64,000 bases of DNA from CAZIGK01 sp964538615. GTDB lineage: Bacteria > Pseudomonadota > Alphaproteobacteria > Rickettsiales > RI-342. The position numbers were made by a program, and so were the translations under genes. The notes beneath the pieces were generated by a model that saw only the letters and a program-made list of their open reading frames with translations, was not told the origin of the DNA and ran no database searches. Below, one piece after another: positions 1-7,322 of the stretch (position 1 is the first letter of the stretch; every line of letters begins with the position of its first letter). The stretch covers positions 23,367 through 87,366 of the forward strand of contig CAZIGK010000009.1 in the NCBI GenBank assembly GCA_964538615.1, written 5' to 3'.

Positions 1-945
1 GGTGAAGATATTGCCCGTGTTACCGCACCATCTAACATTATAGTTAACCTCGCGGCATCCCATGGCTCTATTGATACCATCAAGCGCCTGCAACTTGCCA
101 ATGACAACCCTCACCATGCAGATATGGGGATTGTGCAGTCTGATTTGCTCACCTATCTACAACGCAGCCACAAGCCAGCCATGAAACAACTGGCTGCGGG
201 GATTCGCATCGTGTTTCCACTGTATCAGGAAGAAGTGCATGTGCTTGCCCGCCGTTCCATAGCAGATATGACGCAACTGAACCATAAACGCCTGATTGTC
301 GGACCGGAGGGAAGTGGCCATTGGCTCACTGCTATGAACCTGTTACACATGCTGGATATTAAACCAGCATCTATCCAGCGTATGAATATGGAAGAAGCGG
401 CGTTAGCGGTTTTGCGCAACCGTGCGGATGCCATGCTGTTTGTGGGCGGAAAACCGATACAATTGTTCAGCAACATAGCGTTACTGGGCAGTGAAGCAGG
501 GGAAGCCTATGGCCAACTGATACAGGAAGTGCATTTTCTACCGCTCACCGATACCCGCCTGCTGAAAGATTACCGTGCCGCACGTATCTCTCCGGAAGAT
601 TATCCATTCGTCTCACAGGTTGTCCCCACCGTAGCGGTACAAGCCTTGCTGGTGAGTTATCAACCGCACGACAGGGCGGCCACTTCTACCAAAGCGACGT
701 CTGCTTCCTCTGCACAGGCATATTGTCAGGCATTGGGGGGTATAGGTCTGTCACTGCGCGCCAATGAATCTTACTTACAACAATATGGCCACCCGAAATG
801 GCGGGAGGTGAAGCTGGAAGATCGTCAGGTGAAAGGATGGAAGACGGAACCGTGCGTAGATGCGTTCCGCAATGCCGCCTCGACTGTGGAAGACCCGATG
901 GAGCAAGAACTGCTGGATAGCGTGAAGAACCGCTGGAACATGTAA
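1..945 (+). CDS. TAXI-family TRAP transporter solute receptor, C-terminal part (5' truncated by window)
   Basis: The reading frame is open from base 1, so the gene starts before the window; 314 residues are visible. The beginning reads GEDIARVTAPSNI and continues to a HADMGIVQSDLL stretch. This is the TAXI/NMT1-like periplasmic binding fold: a ligand-pocket strand followed by the ADxxxVQSD motif. A second lobe begins near VGPEGSGHWLTAMNLL. Receptors of this family bind small organic anions in the periplasm and hand them to a TRAP permease. No permease gene follows; the next gene is on the other strand. It may therefore be an orphan receptor, or its partner lies upstream outside the window. 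It is divergent from the complete TAXI gene at 9879-10937. Family assignment is fairly secure; the substrate is unknown. Confidence 0.75.
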   Translation, partial: GEDIARVTAPSNIIVNLAASHGSIDTIKRLQLANDNPHHADMGIVQSDLLTYLQRSHKPAMKQLAAGIRIVFPLYQEEVHVLARRSIADMTQLNHKRLIVGPEGSGHWLTAMNLLHMLDIKPASIQRMNMEEAALAVLRNRADAMLFVGGKPIQLFSNIALLGSEAGEAYGQLIQEVHFLPLTDTRLLKDYRAARISPEDYPFVSQVVPTVAVQALLVSYQPHDRAATSTKATSASSAQAYCQALGGIGLSLRANESYLQQYGHPKWREVKLEDRQVKGWKTEPCVDAFRNAASTVEDPMEQELLDSVKNRWNM

Positions 946-991
946 GGCCCGCCATGGCGAATCTCGTCATGGCGAAGCCATATCAGGCGCC

Positions 992-1531
992 TTACGGCAA
1001 CATCCGACGCATCAGCCCGTCTTTAAGAATCAGCGCATGATAGAGTGCAGCCAGCACATGCACGCCAATCAACACCATGACGAATGTCCCGCCCACTTCA
1101 TGCACCTCATGGGCCAAATGCCCGGTGGGTTTATCCTGCGCGACAATGGCAGGCATTTCCATCACACCAAACAGATTGACGGCATGCCCACCCGCGCTGG
1201 ACATCACCCAACCGGAAAGCGGCAGCAGCACCATCACACCATAGAGCAACCAATGCACCGCTTTAGCGGAAACAATCTGCCATGTGGCCATGCCAGCAGG
1301 CAAGGTGGGTTGTACGTTCAGCCAGCGCCAGCCAAGACGCAATATCACTAGCAATAAAATGATAATTCCAAAGGACTTATGCAGCATATATGCCAGTCCA
1401 CGCACATCCTTGGGGTACTCTTCCATGGTCAGCCCCACGGCCACCAAAGCCATCATCCCCAATGCCATGAGCCAATGCAGGGAACGCGCCACAGCACCAT
1501 ATTTTTCCGACGTATTTTTTAGCATCACCAT
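992..1531 (-). CDS. Cytochrome b561 family protein
   Basis: 179 residues and four predicted membrane helices, the usual size of bacterial cytochrome b561 (CybB type). Candidate haem ligands sit in the expected helices: His19 (SLHWLM), His51 (MLHKSFG), His93 (AVHWLLY) and His158/His165 near the end (GVHVLAALYH). The family moves electrons between quinol and acceptors in the inner membrane. The start is placed at ATG 1531 because AAGGAG lies six bases ahead of it. An upstream ATG pair at 1549 would put that Shine-Dalgarno sequence inside the gene. The gene converges on the TAXI receptor fragment and stands alone. Confidence 0.88.
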   Translation of the reverse strand: MVMLKNTSEKYGAVARSLHWLMALGMMALVAVGLTMEEYPKDVRGLAYMLHKSFGIIILLLVILRLGWRWLNVQPTLPAGMATWQIVSAKAVHWLLYGVMVLLPLSGWVMSSAGGHAVNLFGVMEMPAIVAQDKPTGHLAHEVHEVGGTFVMVLIGVHVLAALYHALILKDGLMRRMLP

Positions 1532-1715
1532 CTCTGGCTCCTTCATCATGTATGAGTGTTTCGCTTGCGTTTATGGCAGCAGCATGAGGGTTAGTATGAG
1601 CACATGATTATACAAACGTAACGGGCTGACGCAATCCCTCGCCACTCTCAACCCGTATCAAACATTTGTGTGTCACCTGTATCTGTCTCTCGGCTGATGC
1701 AGCTGGATAATGTAT

Positions 1716-1794
1716 CGTCACGCGATGGAAAATGTACGTGACATGCGCAGCACAGCAAAACAGCCATGTGCAGGCCATTACCCATCGCGTGACG
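1716..1794. repeat. 13-bp inverted repeat downstream of the DUF2170 gene
   Basis: CGTCACGCGATGG (1716-1728) pairs perfectly with CCATCGCGTGACG (1782-1794) across about 53 bases. It starts just after the stop of the leftward gene ending at 1802, so on that transcript it would form a 3' stem. No T-run follows, so it is not a classical intrinsic terminator. The rest of 1532-1801 shows no convincing ORF. Confidence 0.6.
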
Positions 1795-1801
1795 ACAGAA
1801 C

Positions 1802-2242
1802 CTAAAAACCTTCGTAATTAGGTTTGCGCAAATACTCCTGCATCACTTTGCGTGCTTCAATGGCGTTTTCACTTAAGTTCTGTAATTCCAAGACAATTTC
1901 ATCCGCCGATGCATCTACCGTCAACGCACCAAACACCACATACACATCTCCCAATTTACCGTAAGAAGACAGCGGCATGGGGATAGACCATTCCAACATT
2001 TTTTCCAGCATTTGGGTGCGCTTTTCCAGTACCACATCTGCATCGGAAAATAATTGCGCGATACACAATAATTGCTCACCGGAAACCGCGACAAACAGCG
2101 GCACGGTATCCAGATCCCGTACATCAATCTGCACCACCGGCATCGGACCTTCCACCCGACGTGTGGTGAAGGTAAAGCCAAACTCAGGGTTCTGCCCTGC
2201 CTGCTCTAACAATCGCTCAATATGCTCCAACTTGCGTGCCAC
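1802..2242 (-). CDS. DUF2170 (YjfI-like) family protein
   Basis: 146 residues, soluble, no signal peptide. The central part (PMPLSSYGKLGDVYVVFGAL) and the C-terminal part (about 105-140: E-I-V-L-E-L followed by NLSENAIEA) resemble the YjfI/DUF2170 family. In other bacteria that family often lies beside PspA-like envelope-stress genes; no biochemical role is established. No PspA homologue is next to it here. The gene begins two bases after the stop of the upstream 654-residue gene, so the two are almost certainly cotranscribed and translationally coupled. That links its role to the unknown partner. Confidence 0.72.
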   Translation of the reverse strand: MARKLEHIERLLEQAGQNPEFGFTFTTRRVEGPMPVVQIDVRDLDTVPLFVAVSGEQLLCIAQLFSDADVVLEKRTQMLEKMLEWSIPMPLSSYGKLGDVYVVFGALTVDASADEIVLELQNLSENAIEARKVMQEYLRKPNYEGF

Positions 2243-2244
2243 GG

Positions 2245-4209
2245 TTACCTGCCTCGTCCTTTATCCATTGGTTTAACATCAGGAACCCCATCCCCATCCA
2301 CATCATTGGCTTTGGGTTTTTTCGCGCCGGAACCCACACTAACTCCCTGCTCTTTCACCTCACTCAGCTCCTGCAAGGCATGTTGCACCCGGTTTTGACG
2401 CATATTCCAGCGTTTATTCTGGCTACGTCCGGGCTTTTTGGTCAGCTTTTGTGCTGTTGATTCGCCTTCCAACTTTTGTGTGGCCGTTTTGCCTTCCTGT
2501 TGCCCCTGTTGCTGGGGTTCTTTGGCTTTGTCTTTTTCAGGCTCCTGTTCCTGTTTTTTCGCCCGTTGTTCCTGCACCTTCTGTGCCAGCGGCTCACATT
2601 CTTTTTTCATTTGCTGCATGGGTTCCTGCCCCATGTCCTTCGCTTGCCCTTTTTCGACATAGCGTACCTGATTACCGCTCATATTGGCGGCGGCTTTGGG
2701 TTCATACGTCAAAGCCGTTTTGGTAAACGCTTTGGCTTGTGCCTGACTGGCAAAGGTAATCTGTAAACCCGCCTGCACCGCGGCCAGCAAATCCTGAAGC
2801 TTTTTACGCACCTTGCCCTGCCCTTCAATATAGCACTCAAACTCCATGCTATAGGCCAGCTCTTCCGCTTTCTCTTCTGCCGTCTCGTCATCTCCACCTG
2901 AGCTATTGGTGGTATCCATAATATCTTTTTCTTCCGAACGGTCAGGTGCGGAAAAGGTCATGCGCTTCAGGTACTCAATAATCGTCTCACCCGCCTCAAT
3001 TACCGTGGCATTGGTTGTCTCTCCCAACCGGGCAGAAAGGCTTGTCTCTTCCGGCGCGGCTTCAATGCTGCTATCCATGCCCTGTTCGGCTTCCAGATCA
3101 CGCATGAGTGCTTTGAAATCACCACTTTCCGCCATATTATCTGACCACGCATGCCCTTCCGCATGATCATCCGCCGCTGCCGCGCGAGCCGTAATAGGCG
3201 CCACTTTCACTGGCTGCATGACGGTACCACTTAACGCGACCTGCATGGCATGCGTTGCCTGCTGCTGGCGCGAACTCAGTTCTTCGCAGCGCTTTTTCAG
3301 GTTGTACAACAGCGTTGGCTCATACTGGGTCACGGCATCTTTCACTAACAGGGAAATAGTCTCAGCTTTATCCATATCCGGTATCAGGGCGGAGCGGCTT
3401 TGTTGCAAGGCAACCATCGCCATTTCATCACTCAGAATCGCGCTTAACTGTGCATGGCTGGCACCCAGAGCTTCCATATGCGGAGAAACCTGTGTCGTAA
3501 TATGACGCGCCAGATGATACCCCGCTTCATAGATGATATTGCACTGGCGTGTAGAATATTCGCATGCCCAGGGCCCTTTATCCGCCATCACTATATGTGA
3601 ACTGTGAAACTCTATATCCAGATAGGCTCCCACATAAGCGCATGCCAGATCCACCGCCCAGATGGCATCCTCAATGCGTTCCATATCATCCGGATTGTAT
3701 GGATCGCTACCCGTCAGATGGGCAATGGTTGCCGGTAGAGACATCCCACGTAAATACCAGTAGGGCACATGCCGACTAATGGCATAACTTACCTGATAAG
3801 ACTGCTTATTCTGCACACCCCTTGTCCAGTCCCCTTCAATCAGCAATTGTTCGTAGGTCAGGCGCACAATTTTCTCGATATCCCGAAAATACAGATCCAG
3901 ATTCCGCTTCTTCGTCGCCAGACCGGATAAATAATCCGGATTAATCGCCAAATGATGATGCAGCATTTCCCGGTAAAACATCAATCCGGCAGGGTACATC
4001 TTGGGAACAGGCATCAATTTGCGGGCACGGTAGAGTTGGGTGGCGATGGTTGAACCCAGATCCGCATATAAATTACCGCGCTCGGATGAATACGAATGCG
4101 CATGCATGAAGTGACTACCAGAACGCAGCGCTTCGTAAAATTGTTCCAGCAGATAATGCGTATCAACCAGTGTGGCCATATCCACCCATGACGTGAAAGA
4201 TACAGGCAC
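2245..4209 (-). CDS. Unrecognised 654-residue protein with acidic/glutamine-rich tail
   Basis: I do not recognise this protein. The first 300 or so residues look globular and mainly helical, rich in Tyr, His and Trp. The middle (about 330-460) is acidic and low in complexity. Residues about 520-610 are a charged Lys/Glu/Gln-rich segment. The end carries DVDGDGVPDVKP, which resembles a thrombospondin type-3 or EF-hand-like calcium loop. There is no signal peptide or membrane helix. The start is uncertain: GTG at 4209 gives full length, while ATG at 4179 is the next good in-frame candidate. It sits directly upstream of the DUF2170 gene and 125 bp downstream of the DUF2610 gene on the same strand. 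I considered and rejected CobT (see rejected list). Confidence 0.6.
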   Translation of the reverse strand: MPVSFTSWVDMATLVDTHYLLEQFYEALRSGSHFMHAHSYSSERGNLYADLGSTIATQLYRARKLMPVPKMYPAGLMFYREMLHHHLAINPDYLSGLATKKRNLDLYFRDIEKIVRLTYEQLLIEGDWTRGVQNKQSYQVSYAISRHVPYWYLRGMSLPATIAHLTGSDPYNPDDMERIEDAIWAVDLACAYVGAYLDIEFHSSHIVMADKGPWACEYSTRQCNIIYEAGYHLARHITTQVSPHMEALGASHAQLSAILSDEMAMVALQQSRSALIPDMDKAETISLLVKDAVTQYEPTLLYNLKKRCEELSSRQQQATHAMQVALSGTVMQPVKVAPITARAAAADDHAEGHAWSDNMAESGDFKALMRDLEAEQGMDSSIEAAPEETSLSARLGETTNATVIEAGETIIEYLKRMTFSAPDRSEEKDIMDTTNSSGGDDETAEEKAEELAYSMEFECYIEGQGKVRKKLQDLLAAVQAGLQITFASQAQAKAFTKTALTYEPKAAANMSGNQVRYVEKGQAKDMGQEPMQQMKKECEPLAQKVQEQRAKKQEQEPEKDKAKEPQQQGQQEGKTATQKLEGESTAQKLTKKPGRSQNKRWNMRQNRVQHALQELSEVKEQGVSVGSGAKKPKANDVDGDGVPDVKPMDKGRGR

Positions 4210-4334
4210 TTACTGTACCTGCTCTTGCAGCCTAGCCTGCAAGTTTGACAGAATGGTTAATAGCGCAGATAAGCGCACCTATAGATCACACGAAACAGAA
4301 AATATCTGGTTTACGCGTACTTGATGAATCTTCT

Positions 4335-4634
4335 CTATTTTTTCGGCGTCGTCAGTTGTGTCGGCTGCTGCTTTTTCTTTTGTTCATCCTCTTTGCCCGC
4401 GGCACCCAGTGCATACGCGCAGAGTTCTTCAAAGTCCAGTTTTTGCTCTTTGGCAATCTGGTGTAGCTTGGCAAAGCTATCCATCACTTCCTGAGGGATG
4501 GTGCCGCCACGCTCTTTCGCCAGCCAGTCTGCCTGAAATTGCAGAGGATGATTTTCATCCTTCGGTGCCCCGATATAGACATGAAACGGCGAACGCTTGC
4601 CTTTAAAATCACAGGGAACGGTAAAACGCTTCAT
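4335..4634 (-). CDS. DUF2610 family small protein
   Basis: 99 residues. It opens MKRFTVPCDFKGKRSPFHVY, followed by ENHPLQFQADWLAKERGG and a C-terminal DFEELCAYALG. This is the signature order of DUF2610, a short family of unknown function known mainly from Rickettsiales and some other alphaproteobacteria. The tail (about 80-99) is a basic Lys/Gln/Pro stretch, probably disordered. It is the first gene of a possible leftward run with the 654-residue and DUF2170 genes. AGAGG lies just upstream of the ATG. Family recognition is good; function is unknown. Confidence 0.75.
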   Translation of the reverse strand: MKRFTVPCDFKGKRSPFHVYIGAPKDENHPLQFQADWLAKERGGTIPQEVMDSFAKLHQIAKEQKLDFEELCAYALGAAGKEDEQKKKQQPTQLTTPKK

Positions 4635-4766
4635 GGCGCCTCTAACCTCCGGTCAAAACCTCTCGTCACAACACGATCTCAGGAACAAAACTACCACCAG
4701 CATATTACAAAACCATGAAACTGTAGGCAAGACCAGACCCTAAGACGTATTTGCAGGTGATGGAAC

Positions 4767-5390
4767 CTAGCGAGATGGTATCCCCTCGCCAGAGAGCATC
4801 GGCTGCCGCTGACTGGCATGACTGACGGCGGCCAAGGTGGCATCTGCCGCTTGTTGCCAATCGGTTGGGCGCGTCAGTGCCTCCCACGCTAAAAGACCGG
4901 ATACAGCGGATTTCTCTGCGCTTTCACCCACCGCCTGCTTCTCGCCACCAAACCACATAGCAGGAACGGAAAGTGCGGCTTGGCCTGCTTCATGCAAGGC
5001 CAGCCCTGCGTAACCTTCCACCTGCGCCAGACGCTCCGCCAATGTGCGGTGATGCAGTATAAAAACATACGCCGCCTGCAACCAGCTCACCTCTATTTCA
5101 GGAAAATTGCTTTGCCGTTCATGGGCATATGGGTAATGCACAGCATCCTGTTGCTCCCCAAGAGAAGATAATGCCTGCCATAATTCCTGAGCCACACCAT
5201 CAGGGAAACGCCGTGCAATATCCAGTGTCACCCGTGTCTCTCCGGTGCGCGCCGCCTGCTCCAGCGCATCCTGTAACTGTCGCTGCACGTCATGACGCGC
5301 CTGCAAATGGCGTGGCTGAAACAAAGAATGGCTGCCCAATGCTTGCGCGAAACGCTCCGCCTGCGCGGCAATGTGTGATGAAGATCCCAT
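4767..5390 (-). CDS. Hypothetical protein, 207 residues
   Basis: I do not recognise it. It is Ala/Gln-rich and largely helical, with no signal peptide and no membrane segment; AGGGA lies just upstream of the ATG. It contains two amphipathic stretches (about 10-55 and 120-140) and a short aromatic motif, VSWLQAAYVFILHHR, near the middle. It stands between the DUF2610 gene (132 bp downstream) and the complex I accessory gene (141 bp upstream) on the same strand. A plausible ribosome site and normal codon use support it as a real gene. Confidence 0.55.
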   Translation of the reverse strand: MGSSSHIAAQAERFAQALGSHSLFQPRHLQARHDVQRQLQDALEQAARTGETRVTLDIARRFPDGVAQELWQALSSLGEQQDAVHYPYAHERQSNFPEIEVSWLQAAYVFILHHRTLAERLAQVEGYAGLALHEAGQAALSVPAMWFGGEKQAVGESAEKSAVSGLLAWEALTRPTDWQQAADATLAAVSHASQRQPMLSGEGIPSR

Positions 5391-5531
5391 CGTTAGTCCC
5401 TGTTTTATTTATTTATTACAGGAACAACATACCAAAACCCCATAAACGCGCAATGGCTTTTGCATGGGTGACACAGAGTCTATAGATACATGTTCGCTAT
5501 GCGCGATAGACCACAGCCATGCGTCATGTTC

Positions 5532-5870
5532 TTATTTACGCTTCGGGTTGCCGGTAAACGCATTCACTTTATGGAAGGTAAAATTATCCGCATAGGATTT
5601 TGGGTGAACCATCCGCTCTTGCGGCTGTTTCACTTCATAGGTAATGCCATGCTGCTCTGCATAGGCACGTGCCGCTTCCAGCGAAGGAAACCGCAGGCGA
5701 ACCTGCTGGGTCGTATCGCGGGAGCCTGTCCACCCCATCAAATCATCGCTATAACGGCCAGCAATGGGCACAAATTCCAGCAGCCAGTCCCGCGTTTTGC
5801 GCACGCCGGATTGCATCGCGGTTTTGGCTGGGCGATAAATAACAGCTTTAGCAGGCAAGGGATGTGACAT
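5532..5870 (-). CDS. NADH dehydrogenase Fe-S protein 4 (NDUFS4)-like complex I accessory subunit
   Basis: 112 residues. VIYRPAKTAMQSGVRKTRDW is followed by WLLEF, then DDLMGWTGSRDTTQQVRLRF, and later HPKSYADNF near the end. This matches the ETC complex I conserved-region family, the alphaproteobacterial counterpart of mitochondrial NDUFS4 (AQDQ). It binds the peripheral arm of complex I and helps stabilise the NADH module. The start at ATG 5870 has AAGAG eight bases upstream; a GTG at 5879 is also in frame. It is divergent from the nucleoside deaminase. As in other alphaproteobacteria, it is not with the nuo operon. Confidence 0.88.
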   Translation of the reverse strand: MSHPLPAKAVIYRPAKTAMQSGVRKTRDWLLEFVPIAGRYSDDLMGWTGSRDTTQQVRLRFPSLEAARAYAEQHGITYEVKQPQERMVHPKSYADNFTFHKVNAFTGNPKRK

Positions 5871-5947
5871 GACACACACTCTTTGACATGATGCGGGAAA
5901 TCTTTACAGATACCTTCCGTATCTACCGCAGTTTTGAGGCCTTGGCA

Positions 5948-6436
5948 ATGACCCAACCACTTCATGAAGCCCAACATATGCAGTTTTTGCGCCGTTCCAT
6001 TCGGCTGGCAACGGAAAATGTGCATGCCGCAGGCGGCCCGTTTGGAGCCGTTATTGTGCATAATGGGCAAATTGTGGCGGAAGGGGTGAACCGTGTCACC
6101 GCCAATCTGGATCCCACAGCCCATGCAGAAGTCACGGCGATTCGTCAGGCTTGTCAGGTATTGCAGCGTTTTGACTTGCGTGGTGCCACGCTCTATACCA
6201 GTTGTGAACCCTGCCCCATGTGCCTGACTGCGGCTTACTGGGCACGTCTGGATGCCGTGTTCTTCGCGGCAGATCGCTTTCAGGCCGCCCAAGGCGGTTT
6301 TGATGATGCATGGCTGTATGATGAAGTGGTGCTCCCCTACGAAAAGCGCCATATTCCCATTCGCCGCATGCTACAAGGGGAAGCCATGCAACCTTTCGCC
6401 GCCTGGCTGGCTAAAGACGACCGGACACATTACTAG
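5948..6436 (+). CDS. Nucleoside/guanine deaminase (CMP/dCMP deaminase fold)
   Basis: 162 residues from ATG 5948, chosen because GAGG lies about eight bases upstream; an in-frame ATG at 5888 would add 20 residues. The zinc-dependent deaminase signature is complete: His59-Ala-Glu61 and Cys89-Pro-Met-Cys92. Residues near the end (YEKRHIPIRRML) resemble bacterial guanine deaminases of the GuaD type rather than TadA. It would hydrolyse an amino group from a purine or nucleoside in the cytosol. The exact substrate cannot be read from the sequence. Confidence 0.82.
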   Translation: MTQPLHEAQHMQFLRRSIRLATENVHAAGGPFGAVIVHNGQIVAEGVNRVTANLDPTAHAEVTAIRQACQVLQRFDLRGATLYTSCEPCPMCLTAAYWARLDAVFFAADRFQAAQGGFDDAWLYDEVVLPYEKRHIPIRRMLQGEAMQPFAAWLAKDDRTHY

Positions 6437-6725
6437 GTCTACCCTTCCGCCTCAGTATTGCAAAAGCTGCGCCCCATCAGAACACGCGGTATTCACGGAG
6501 ATGATGGTGCGAGACTCTTGTCATATGGAATAATCCTAAAGTCATCGCCCGTGGATAAGTGGGCTTATCTTAACGACAAGACGATAAAAATAGCCATGGA
6601 TGGATGGTTTGTCATGAAATGGACATAAAAAAGTGGAAATATCAAGATTCCAATATAGTCACACAATGCTGCTATAGAAGCGATGTGGGCTGTATTGTAC
6701 CATACATAAAAAACAGGAAACCAAG

Positions 6726-7073
6726 ATGCAATTTCATGAATTATCCGATCCTGAAATGTATGTACTGATCTGTGCGGTGACGTTTGCACCCAGCAGCACT
6801 AACTCCCTGAAAATGCTCTATGAAGTTATAGAGAGTATGGAGCCTCCTTATGCACGCGAGGCGATGCATGGGGCTACGGCTTCACTGTTTAGAAAACTCT
6901 CTGAGCTGGAACATGGAAGCCTTGATGAAACCAGCCAGCGATTCACCATTACGCAGCAATTGATAGATGCTGTAGAGATGTTTACAGAAGGGCGTGCCTC
7001 CGAAGATCAAAACCTTTCTTTGATCTGTACTGAGGAAAATCAAAACTGCGCTTTGGTTATAAGCATCCGCTAA
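6726..7073 (+). CDS. Hypothetical protein, 115 residues
   Basis: Not recognised. It is soluble and starts with a helical segment (SDPEMYVLICAVTFAP). The segment around 30-70 could be a winged-helix-like fold, but there is no clear DNA-binding signature. CAGGAAA stands eight bases ahead of the ATG. The gene and the 289 bp before it are AT-richer than their neighbours, which suggests recent arrival. Bases 6437-6725 hold no ORF I can support. Confidence 0.5.
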   Translation: MQFHELSDPEMYVLICAVTFAPSSTNSLKMLYEVIESMEPPYAREAMHGATASLFRKLSELEHGSLDETSQRFTITQQLIDAVEMFTEGRASEDQNLSLICTEENQNCALVISIR

Positions 7074-7322
7074 TATGCGTCAAGCATTGGCGCTGCCGTT
7101 GGTGACATCAGCAAGGCGGGTTGCAACAGGCTGTCGTGCAGGCAATAGCCTGCCTGAATCAGCTGAATGATTTGGCTGGGACGGCGCATGGCATTCCCAC
7201 TTGCGAAATGGCCTGATGATAGAGGTGATGGAAGGCTGGTAGCAGCGTAGTGAGCGATCATAACGTACACGGCACGAGCCGCGCAGCAATGGCGCGGTTT
7301 ACCCCATTAGAACGTGAATGCG

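Noticed and set aside
2245..4209. CobT-like cobaltochelatase call for the 654-residue protein
   Set aside because: Length and the acidic middle region recall CobT, but there is no VWA/MIDAS-type domain at the C-terminus and no cobS or cobN nearby.
7074..7322. Possible gene or pseudogene in the gap before the TRAP permease end
   Set aside because: Frames of 60-70 codons exist on both strands, but none has a ribosome site or a recognisable motif. A GCAGGC-AATA-GCCTGC hairpin at 7138-7153 has no T-run, so I did not call a terminator.
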